From Mytilus trossulus (taxonomy: Eukaryota; Mollusca; Bivalvia; Mytilida; Mytilidae), in assembly GCF_036588685.1 (NCBI RefSeq), contig NC_086381.1, positions 63,433,436-63,497,435 on the forward strand: a stretch of DNA of 64,000 nt, read 5' to 3'. The first letter of the stretch is position 1. Each line of letters begins with the position of its first letter. The notes under the pieces are model-generated. The model saw only the letters and a program-made list of their open reading frames with translations, did not search any database and was not told where the DNA came from. Of this stretch, positions 11,801-24,500 are shown in pieces. The translations under genes and the position numbers were made by a program.

Positions 11801-14800
11801 ACATCAGATTCCTGACTTAGGACAGGTGCAAACATTTGCAGCGGGATTAAACGTTTTAATGGATCCAAACCTTCTCCCTTTTTCTGAAACAATAGCATAA
11901 CATCACAACATAGAAAAACATACGATAAAATATCAATTGGCAGACTTAACTCAATCAAAATACGTATGATTAAACAATGAATGAATAAATTTGATCTGCG
12001 ATATCTGAATACAAATGCACAGTTAATTAAATATTAGAGACAAACATTCATGATCAAAAAGCTAACAAACAAATTCAAACACAGGACATAGGCTCTTTAC
12101 CACCTAACTCAGATCAAGATCGAAATTTGGGTGCATCAATGTCCCTATACAACTTTATGTATGGGTTGTCATGCTTATATCATGTATATATATATACTAT
12201 ACATGTCATAGATGGATGAGTAAACATGAAGTAACCGTGACAATAAGTGAAATCCACTTGTCCAAGAAGTTGACCACATCTCCTTCTTTAAAATCATAGA
12301 TTAGACCCTGCAGGTACTTTTGATATATTTGAAATGGAGTTATTAGATGTCTTAGAAGTAGGTTAACATCTGTGTTGTTTTGGCTGTAACATGTTCACTG
12401 AAGCTTAAAGCAGTCAATTCTTGTAAATTACCTACAATGTAAGATCGTTTGTGAAGCTGTCAAGGTGCAACAAGGAGATAATTTGTCAGCTTTCAGTAAT
12501 AGTTGATCATGATGTGTTATTTCTCTAGCTATAGGCATTCCTAAATTACTGATGTCCTCTTTCTTAGTTAAATAGGATGGTGTATATATACATATTTAAC
12601 ATGCTAATATTTCAACTTGGAATTATTTTTGATTATGGATTTTGCCTAATTTCTTGTGCCTGAAATTTTGAATAAAATCCATGTTTATTCTGTATAATAA
12701 TTTTCTGGGCAGTGCATAAGTTTACACTTTCCATACAAGATATTTTGTATAGATAGTGTTCACAGTTGTGCGCTGCACAGTACATATACATTCTGTTGCA
12801 AATGGGCTATCTTCTTTTTAATAGGAAGTGTACATGTCGTGCACCGCACAGACATGTGCAGTGACAGAACATTAAAATACAGAAAAAACATGGAATTTAT
12901 TAAAAAAAATCAAGCACTAGAAATTATGCAAATTCCATAATCAAAATTAGCTTTATGTTGAAATAATAGCCTGTTATATATTTATAATTCTATTCAGAAA
13001 TTTTTGTGATATTTTATTACTGCAAAAATTGTAAAGAAATAGCTTTCGCAATTTTTAAAGAATTTAATATTTCATATGATTTTGTTTCTAATGTCTTATG
13101 TGGTTAATTGTCAATGAAACAACTCCTTACTAGAGACCAAATGACAGTAGAAGCTTGTAACTCTAGGTCACAGTACGACCTTCATCAAGGAGTGTATTAA
13201 ACATGCCCTGAAATGACAAATATAGAATAGTTAATCTAGAACAATGTAGAAAATAAATTGCTGGCTTTGTATACAAAAACAACAAACAGAAAACAAATAT
13301 GATCTACAGAATAAAAAACAACAAGCACTGAACCATAGGTGTCTGACTTAGAACAGGCACATACATAATGTATGTATATGTCCACTTCATAATTTATAAC
13401 TTTGAGGTACTACTATGTTAAACATGTTAAAGCTATATCATTACCCTAAAACTTGGAATAGACTAGTGGAAAACCTTTGAAAACATGTAGGATAAATTAA
13501 AGCTAATATAACCAAAGAATAATCAGATGTCGCAATGCAATATTCCAAGATTTCGAATGCATAATTATAAAAATCATAAAAACAGAAAAATAATTGTTAG
13601 CATTCAAAATAATTTCAGCAAGTTTGAGTATCTTTGATATATCTATAAATTTATGTTAAAGCTGAGCTAACCCAAGAACAATCAGATGTCACAATATTCC
13701 CAAGATTTCCTATGCATTATAAAAATCAGAAAATAAAAATAATTGTAAGCAAAACAGAATCATCTTAACAAGCATTGTAACAATGTTGAGTGCTTTTGAT
13801 ATCTATAAGTTTAGGTTGAAGCTATGCTAACCCAAGAAAATCAATGCAAATGTTACAATTTTCATGATATATCAGGATTTCGTAGAAACATTCAACATGT
13901 TCAACATGTTAAAAAAATCATAAAAAAGAAAAATAATTCTAAGCATACAGAATTATCTAACAAGCATCATGAGCATTTGACAAGGTTAAGTACCTTTGAT
14001 ATCTATATAAATTTAGGTTGAAACTAAGCTTACCTAAGAACAATCAAAGGTCACAATAATTCAAGATTTTCTATATACATTCAAAACATCATAAAACAGA
14101 AAAAATTGTAAGTCATACAGAATCAAAGTACCTTTGATATCTATACTATCAAGTTGAAGCTAACCCAAGAACAATCACAATATTTCAAAATTTTCTATGC
14201 ATTGTAAATGTTGTTTATATAAAAATCTTAAAACCAGAAAAGTAATTGTAAGCATGCAGAATCAATAGAGATTTTGTTGATGTATATATTTATAGATTGA
14301 GTTTAATCAGATCCATCGCTGGTTGATTACTTCTTAGAATAATCTGCTTAATTTCGAGATAATAGATGACTTTATTTATCATTTTAATCAGTTGGCAGAA
14401 AACGTAAAATTTGGCATGGTAGTATTTGACAGTCTGTTACCTCCCAGATATATATGTTGTGTCGTAACAAAGCATGTTTTATTGTTATTTCCTCAAGCCT
14501 GTCTTAGAGGCATGTTTTTGTTACGCAACTCTTGTAGCATGAAATAGCTGTAATTGGCATTTTTTTTCTTTTTCTTGAAGGGTAGACTTTTATGACTTTT
14601 TATCCAGTCTGCAGTTTTAACTTAAATTGATGTCAATTATTTTAAGGGATTTATATGAAAATAAGGAAATGTGGTATGATTGCCAATGAGACAACTATCT
14701 ATATCAATGTATAAATGTCTATATAAATATATATGACCCACAAGAGATGACAGAGAGCTTTAATTTATTAATATTCTTAACCAGAGTCCAATGAATCTTG

Positions 14801-17800
14801 TAATTTTAGAACACAACGCTTTTCAAGCAAATAGGCTTCAAAGATTTGGTAAATATATACCATGTATACCTGCATGACCTGACTACATTTGTATGCTATG
14901 TATGAAAAAAACAAAAATGGTTTTATGTTCAAATGTACAAAGTGCAAATATGAGCCATGTCACACGCTACATGGCGTCAGATGAAAATCTAAAATTCATT
15001 CATAAAACTGTTGATACTTAAGTAAAGCTAATTACAGGACTAGATGACGTCGTAGAAAAAGGAAATACTTCATACTTAATACTAATTATAATTTGAAATT
15101 TGAACAAATAGAGTGTTGTCAAGTGATACCAATTTGATCATGTGGAAGTGTTATAACTTGTTATTCTGAATATAATAGATTTTGTTAACAAGCGGAAGTT
15201 TTGAATCTCATATTTTAGCAAAATCATTACCAAAATTGAGTGCTTGTAGATTATTGTATCAAGTTTCTTTTATAAGTTCAAGGCCATAAAAGAATACCAT
15301 CATTTGTCCTAGCCCTACTGTGACCCATAAAATAGCTGCCTTCTCAAAATCTTTTTCATTTTTTAATTTATTGTCCTGGTGTTAAAAAGTTTTTTTTATC
15401 AGAGAGGCATAAACTAAAAAAACATCTTGACAAATCAACTTCTTTGCTGAAAAGAGAAAGGAAATGCCACCTATGATAATATATAGCTACCTACCAACTG
15501 CCTCTACCTTTTGGTAGGGTTTGAGCAAACCAATATGTTTTAACTGTAGCTAAGAAATCTGTAGTTAGGTAAATTATTTTTACATTCTGGTAATTTTACA
15601 TGGTTTATTTTACAGATACAAATGAGAATGCCTGTGATAAACATAATGGTGGATGTTCACACTTATGTCTTATGTCACCAGCTCATCCTTTCTACACATG
15701 TGCCTGTCCCACAGGAATCAAACTTAAATTGGACAACAAAACATGTAATGAAGGTAGGTGTCCACACAGCTTATCTTTTCTACCCATATGCCTGTCCCAT
15801 AGGAATCAAACTCAAATTGGACAACTCAACATGTCATGAGAGTAGGTATCCTCACAGCTCATATTTTCTACCCATATGCCTGTCCAACAGCAATCAAACT
15901 CAAATTGGACAACACAACATGTAATGAAGGTAGGTATCCACACAGCTCATTCTTTCTACACATGTGCCTGCCCCACAGGAATCAAACTTAAATTGGACAA
16001 CACAACATGTAATGAGAGTAGGTATACACACAGCTCATTCTTTCTACACATGTGCCTGTCCCACAGGAATCAAACTTAAACTGGACAACAAAACTTGTAA
16101 TGAGATTAGGTATCCACACAGCTCATTCTTTCTATACATGTGCCTGTCCCACAGGAATCAAACTTAAATTGGACAACACAACATGTAATGAGAGTAGGTA
16201 TCCACACAGCTCATTCTTTCTTCACATGTGCCTGTCCCACAGGAATCAAACTTAAACTGGACAACAAAACATGTAATGAAGGTAGGTGTCCACACAGCTT
16301 ATTCTTTCTTCACATGTGCCTGTCCCACAGGAATCAAACTTAAATTGGACAACAAAATTTGTAATAAAGGTAGGTGTCCACACAGCTCATTCTTTCTTCA
16401 CATGTGCCTGTCCCACAGGAATCAAACTTAAACTGGACAACAAAACATGTAATGAAGGTAGGTGTCCACACAGCTTATTCTTTCTTCACATGTGCCTGTC
16501 CCACAGGAATCAAACTTAAATTGGACAACAAAACATGTAATGAAGGAAGGTGTCCACACAGCTTATCTTTTCTACCCATATGCCTGTCCAACAGGAATCA
16601 AACTTAAATTGGACAACAAAACATGTAATGAAGGTAGGTGTCCACACCACTCATCCTTTCTACACATGTGCCTGTCCCACAGGAATCAAACTCAAATTGG
16701 ACAACAAAACTTGTAATGAAGGTAGGTTTACACACAGTTCATCTTTTCTACACATGTGCCTGTCCCACAGGAATTAAACTAAAATTGGACAACAAAACTT
16801 GTAATGAAGCTAGGTGTCCACACCACTCATCTTTTCTACACATGTGCCTGTCCCACAGGAATTAAACTAAAATTGGACAACAAAACTTGTAATGAAGGTA
16901 GGTGTCCACACCACTCATCTTTTCTACACATGTGCCTGTCCCACAGGAATCAAACTTAAATTGGACAACAAAACTTGTAATGAAGGTAGGTGTCCACACC
17001 ACTCATCTTTTCTACACATGTGCCTGTCCCACAGGAATTAAACTAAAATTGGACAACAAAACTTGTAATGAAGGTAGGTGTCCACACCACTCATCTTTTC
17101 TACACATGTGCCTGTCCCACAGGAATTAAACTAAAATTGGACAACAAAACTTGTAATGAAGGTAGGTGTCCACACCACTCATCTTTTCTACACATGTGCC
17201 TGTCCCACAGGAATCAAACTTAAATTGGACAACAAAACTTGTAATGAAGGTAGGTGTCCACACCACTCATCTTTTCTACACATGTGCTTGCCCCACAGGA
17301 ATCAAACTTAAATTGGACAACAAAACTTGTAATGAAGGTAGGTGTCCACACCACTCATCTTTTCTACACATGTGCCTGTCCCACAGTAATCAAACTAAAA
17401 TTGGACAACAAAACTTGTAATGAAGGTAGGTGTCCACACCACTCATCTTTTCTACACATGTGCCTGCCCCACAGGAATCAAACTTAAATTGGACAACAAA
17501 ACTTGTAATGAAGGTAGGTGTCCACACCACTCATCATTTCTACACATGTTAAATTGAGAATGGAAATAGGGAATTTGTTAAAGAGACAACAACCCGACCA
17601 AAGAGCAGACAACAGCCAAAGGCCACCAATCTGTCTTTAAGGCAGCAAGAAACTCTCGCACCCTGAGTCGTCCTTCAGCTGGCCCCTAAACTAAAATGTA
17701 TACTAGTTCAGTGATAATGGAGGACATGCTAAACTCTGAATTATACCATGTATACACACGAAACTGAAATTAAAAATCATACAAGATGCCTGTCCCACAG

Positions 17801-18483
17801 GAATCAAACTTAAATTGGACAACAAAACATTTAATGAAGGTAGGTGTCACCACAGCTCCACACATGAGCCTGTCCCACAGGAAGCGACGAGAATTATCCG
17901 TTTTCCTACAAAAAGTCAACTCGTTTAAACAAAGATGTTAGCCACAAAATAGCAAATTAGGCTTGAAAGTCAAGTTAAATACCAAACTATCAATCAATCA
18001 ATCATTCAAAATTCACAATAAATGAAATATGTCTAAACTATTAATGAATTTATAGATTTTTTTTAACGAGGATAGGAAATTGCATTTCGATGAAATATTA
18101 CTTTAATAAAAATAAGTATTGCAGATTAGACTAGATAAATAGTTTAACATTGCATTTAATACAATGCATTGTATAATTACTTTTATTATTTGTAGGATAT
18201 GAGCAATTATTACTGCTAGCCAGAAGAACAGATTTAAGGAGGATATCACTAGACACACCTGACTACACAGATGTGGTATTAGAACTCACCAATGTACAGC
18301 ATGCAATAGCTATTGATTTCGACCCCGTGGATAACCAAGTATATTGGACTGATGATGAGGTTCATGCTATTTGGAGGGCCAATATTGATGGAACAGGTAA
18401 AGATGGATGTTTGAATACGATTTTCATTTTTTATACGACCGCAAATTTTGAAAAAATTTTCGTCGTATATTGCTATCACGTTG

Positions 18484-18527
<44 letters not shown>

Positions 18528-21500
18528 CGAATACTTTTAGTTTTCGCACTCTTACTTTAGTAAAAGTGAATAGAAATCTATGAAATTTTAACACAAGGTT
18601 TATGACCATAAAAGGAAGGCTGGTATTGATTTTGGGAGTTTTGGTCCCAATATTTTAGGAATTAGGGGCCAAAAAGGGCCCAAATAAGCATTTTCTTGGT
18701 TTTCGCACTATAACTTTAGTTTAAGTTAATAGAAATTTATGAAATTTTGACACAAGGTTTATGACCACAAAAGAAAGGTTGGGATTGATTTTGGGAGTTT
18801 TGGTTTCAACAGTTTAGGAATTAGGGGCCAAAAAAGGGCCCAAATAAGCATTATTCTTGGTTTTCGCACAATAACTTTAGTTAAAGTAAATAGAAATCAA
18901 TGAAATTTAAACACAATGTTTATGACCACAAAAGGAAGGTTGGTATTGATTTTGGGAGTTTTGGTCCCAACAGTTTAGGAATTAGGGGCCAAAAAGGGAC
19001 CCAAATAAGCATTTTTCTTGGTTTTCCCACCATAGCGTTAGTATAAGTGAATAGAAATTTATGAAATTTAAACACAAGGTTTATGACTATAAAAGGAAGG
19101 TTGGTATTGATTTTGGGAGTTTTGGTCCCAACAGTTAAGGAAAAAGGGGCCCAAAGGGTCCAAAATTAAACTTTGTTTAATTTCATCAAAATTGAATAAT
19201 TGGGGTTTTTTAATATGTCGAATCTAACTGTGTATGTAGATTCTTAATTTTTGGTCCTGTTTTCAAATTGGTCTACATTAAGGTCCAAAGGGTCCAAAAT
19301 TAAACTTAGTTTGATTTTAACAAAAATTGAAACCTTGGGGTTCTTTGATATGCTGAATCTAAAAATGTACTTAGATTTTTGATTATTGGCCCAGTTTTCA
19401 AGTTGGCCCACATCGAGGTCCAAAATTAAACATTGTTTGATTTCATCAAAAATTGAATAATTGGGGTTCTTTGATATGCCAAATCTAACTGTGTATGTAG
19501 ATTCTTAATTTTTGGTCCAGTTTTAAAATTGGTCTAAATTAAAGTGCAAAGGGTCCAAAATTAAACTAAGTTTGATTTTAACAAAAATCAAATTCTTGGG
19601 CCTCTTTGATATGCTGAATCTAAACATGTACTTAGATTTTTGATTATGGGCCCAGTTTTCAAGTTGGTCCAAATCAGGATCTAAAATTATTATATTAAGT
19701 ATTGTGCAATATCAAGTCTTTTCAATTGCACAGTATTGTGCAATGGCAAGAAGTATCTAATTTCACAATATTGTGAAATAGCAAATTTTTTTTTAATTAA
19801 GAGTTATCTTTCTTTGTCCAGTAAAGTAAGCAAGAAATATCTGCAAGATTTTTTTTTAATTGGAGTTATCTTTCTTTGTCCAGAATCAACTTAAATCTTT
19901 GTTATATACAATATACAATGTATATTCACTTTTTACTACCAACTGATAAATTTAAATAATCTTTACCATTCAGTGATAACAAGCAGTTTTTTTACATCTT
20001 AATATTTTATGATGTATTTAAATGAGTAGTAATTGTTGCAAACTCCATTAGAATATTTTAATTGAAATTAGTTTTGGAATAAGGGAAAGGGGGATGTGAT
20101 TAAAAAATTGGGTTCAATTTTTCTAATTTGAAATTTCATAAATAAAAAGAAAATTTCTTCAAACATTATTTTGAGAGGATTAATATTCAACAGCATAGTG
20201 AATTGCTCTAAGAGAAAACAAAAATTTTAAGTTCATTTGAATACATTCATTCTGTGTCAGAAACCTATGCTGTGTCAACTATTTAATCACAATCCAAATT
20301 TAGAGCGGAATCCAGCTTGAATGTTGTGTCCATACTTGCCCCAACTGTTCAGGGTTCAACCTCTGCGGTCGTATAAAGCTACGCCCTGCGGAGCATCTGG
20401 TTTTTACTTTTAAGATTAGAAGGAGTTATTTCCCATGTTGACAATTTTTGTGTAAGTTTCATATAAGAATAAGAAGATTTGGTATGATTGCCAATGAGAA
20501 ATCTCTCCTCAATAGACTATATGACATTGAACTTAGCGGAAGAGGCATTCAGTTTTATCCTTGTCTGTCTATGTATGTCTGTACTAAAATACAGAATTTA
20601 GTTTCCATTTTCTCACATTACAGTTTACCTCATACTAATATTATGAAACTTTAAACAATCCTTCTTACCACAAAACATAGATCAAGTGTGAATTTTGGTG
20701 GTATTACTTTCTAGAGTTCTCTAACTTAAGTTTGTCTCAACCCAAATGTTATTAATATTATACAAAATGCTTATTGTCACAAAACTTAGATCAATAATGA
20801 ATTTGGGTTGCTTCAACTTTTACTGTTCTTGAGTTATGTCCCTTTATAACATTAAATGCAAGCAGGGGGCATTATTTGTGTCAAATGGACATTACCCATC
20901 TATAAGGTAAAGTTTACATGTAGATAGGAAACGTGTGCAGAGGAAATGGTGCAAGGGAAGTAATCCAGATTTCTCGAGATTGGAATATCTTACTTGCGAA
21001 TACATGTACATTTATGTATTGATAAATTGTTTTTCAGGTCAGGAGAAGGTTATTGACAACCACTTGATGCATCCTGACGGTATTGCAGTGGATTGGATTG
21101 GTCGGAATTTGTACTGGACAGACACAGGCACAGACAGAATAGAAGTCTCTAGGTTGAATGGAACCTCTCGTAGAGTTCTGTTAGCTGAAGATTTAGAAGA
21201 ACCAAGGGCAATAACTCTTGATCCAATCTCAGGGTAGGTTTAATGTGTAAATTTTTTACCATGAAATTAAGTTTGATGTGATTAAGATAATAGAAATATT
21301 TCTGTAAATGAAATATTTTGCACTGTCTTTGTGAATATATAGAGACGTGGTGGGATTGGGAAGGAGACAACTGAAAATTATGTATCCTAGAAGTTGATGT
21401 AAAATTGAGAATGGAAATGTAGAATGTGTCAAAGAGACAACAACCCGACCATAGAAAAAAACAACAGCAGAAGGTCACCAACAGGTTTTCAATGTAGTGA

Positions 21501-24500
21501 GAAATTCCTTCACCTGGAGGCTTCCTTCAGCTGGCCCCTAAACAAATATATACTAGTTCAGTGATAATGAACGCCATACTAATTGCCAAATAGTACACAA
21601 GAAACTAAAATAGAAATAATACAAGACTTGCAAAGGCCAGAGGCTCCTGACTTGGGACAGGCGCAAACATGCGGCAGGGATAAACATGTTTATGAGATCT
21701 CAACCCTCCTCCTATACTTCTAGCCAATGTAGAAAAGTAAAGATGTATTCCTTTTTGGGTAAAGATTAAATGATTTGCAATCAAAACTGTATGGTACTGA
21801 CTTGATATATATATTGTGCATTTAGCATATCATATTTTATACATCCTATCCATGAATATTCCTTGAAATTTATCAATGATCAGAAATTTAAGTTACAAAA
21901 TAATTTTTTACTTGTCAAGAAAATTACAGGCAAAGTGCAGGAATCTGATATATCTGTTCTCAAAAAATATAAAAGGAGAAATATCCAATTGTGTTGAAAG
22001 TGGGTTTAAACACCAATAAATCAATCAATCAATGTATATTTTTTTATAACATTTTTTTCTGTTACAGGTACATGTACTGGACAGATTGGGGAAAGAAACC
22101 AAAAATAGAACGAGCTAACATGGATGGTTCTGGTCGGTTGGCTCTGGTAAACTCATCATTAGGTTGGCCTAATGGGATCGCAGTAGATCATGCTGAGATG
22201 AAGATATACTGGGGGGATGCTAGTCTTGATAAAATAGAAGTGGCAAATTATGATGGGACAGGGAGACGTGTACTAGTCAATCAAAATCTACCTCATTTGT
22301 TTGGATTTAGTTTGTTAGGTAAGTTCATAAAATTAAGATTCAATTGGCCTTTTCAGAATCTAAAGCATCATGGGAAATTTCATTGTTCGTACCCCAAAGT
22401 GAAAATAATGTTATGTCATTGGTGGAATTGCCATTGTTTAACGTTTCAAACCAATCAAAATATTTGGTGTAAGCATTTGAAAATATTACCCAGGATGCAT
22501 TAGATTCTGAAACAGCCAATTGGTTATGTTTTATTTGCACAAATATTTTTGTCACCCTTCTACATCATCATTTATCCTCTGATAAAAAAGTCAAAAAGTT
22601 TATTTTTTCCAGTATTTAGCAGTCTGTGACATTTATGATAATGATTAGACATGATAAAGATAAAAGCACTTGTTTCAAAACTGGATTCATCTAGATGAAA
22701 ATTGTGACTTGAATTAAAAGTGCTTTTTAAAAAAAATATATAATAATATATAGGGTAGCCACTTAATTAACATGCTAAAACGTAAGGATGGTCAGGCAAG
22801 CCAAAATCAAAAATGATTTTTGTTTTTGGGGTTGGGGATTGGATTTGGAGGACCCTATAAGTTATATGGTTCCCTACTGACCCCATACAGATCCATAGAG
22901 GATGAGTAAAACCCATAGGGGGTGAGGCTGGAGGCCACGTGACGGCGTTTATCCAATCACAACGTGATAATTCATCTGTGGTCCGATAAAGTCACATATG
23001 TACATATTGTGTTTTATCTATTTTATATTAATAAAAGAATTAATATTTCAGGTGATTACATTTATTGGACTGATTGGCAGAGACGGTCAATAGAACGTGT
23101 TAATAAACGGTCAGGCATTGATAGGAAGACCATTGTTGACCAACTGCCTGATCTAATGGGGCTTAAGGCAGTCAACCTAGTCAAAATTGAAGGTAACGTC
23201 TTTTTCAGGATAGGATATACTTTTCATTGAGAACTTTTTGCTAATTCTAAACAAGACACAACAATGGGAGATTAGTGATTGCTATTTGAGGAATGGCTTC
23301 TTATAAAAAATGCTATAAAATTTTCAAAATAGAGGGTAACATCTTTTTCAGGTTAGGATTTACTTTTGATTTAGAACTTATTATGTGCATTTATAACTGC
23401 TGAAAAAAGACCAACATACAATGAATAAACTTCCCTTCCTACCACCCTCATACATTTTAATGGAATAGCCCTAAGGAAACACAAGGCAAGTTTTAGTAAA
23501 CATGTGTTCAAACAATCTCCCTAGTTTGTACAGACCATATAAAGGAAGCCGATATAAACAACTATAAATCGCTAGAAGGCCTTTAACAATGAGCAAACCC
23601 CATACTGTGTAGCAATTTTAGGCCCAAACATGACAAAATCTGAAACAGTTAAAAAAAAAATGTATGATCTTTTGTATGTATTGCAATATGATTTCAATAA
23701 TTTATTTTAACAATTTCAATTCTAGGCACCAACCCATGTGCTCACAACAATGGAGAATGCAGCCATCTTTGTCTAATGACCCCTAATAAATCAGTATGTG
23801 CTTGTCCAATGGGGCTAGAGCTCAGTGGTAACAGTAAGACATGTATAATACCCGAGGCCTTCCTAATATTCAGTGGTCAGCAGAACATCAAGAGACTGTC
23901 GCTGGAATCCAATCACAGAATCCGACCGATTCCGATCCGAGGGATCAAAGAAGCTCCTATTGCCATTGATTACGATATTAATGACAATAGGATCTATTGG
24001 ACAGACGCAACAGAGAGGGTATGAGAATTTTTGTCTTGTATGTGTGTTTTAAGAGTTAGGTTGTTAGGAATATAAATATATGGGGGAAGTCGGAAGACAC
24101 TTTATTTTAATGTTACAAGAATAAAATTGAAAAAAATATACTGTAATTGTTCAGGTTATCTTTCTAAAATAATCTTCACCTATCTAGTTGTGAAACAAGT
24201 GTCTTCTACTCCTTTCATGTCCAATAACTAGATATGCATTGTAACTTTGGACTTAAAGAAATATGTGATCTTGTAGTTCAATCTGAAGATAAATAGAATC
24301 AAAAAGTTAAAAAGTGAACAAAAATATAAAAATATCCTACCACCATCCCTATTTTCTATGATATGCAATAAATATGTAACTGTTGAATGAAATAATTACA
24401 ATTAATGTATTTCACTGTCTGGTGAAATAAATATGCATAACTTGTAGTTTAAAAACTATCTGAAGAATCAATCATGTATTTAACTGTTGGATGAAATAAG

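Larger units (their letters stand above)
9913..15615 (+). other. Large LRP5/6 intron (5.7 kb)
   Basis: No gene. It holds a dispersed repeat at about 11100-12170, interrupted by another family at about 11552-12092, a decayed member of that family at about 13090-13380, a degenerate tandem array at 13490-14280 and a short fragment at 14660-14705. Otherwise AT-rich. Confidence 0.6.

Noticed and set aside
15600..17487. Chain of overlapping 67-84-codon open frames in the 88-bp array
   Set aside because: They come from a repeat period of 88 (not a multiple of 3) that lacks stops in most frames. They are not separate genes; only the 39-nt cassettes matter as possible exons.
18273..18609. Poly-valine (+) and poly-arginine (-) frames
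   Set aside because: Both are readings of the (GTC)14 microsatellite in an intron.
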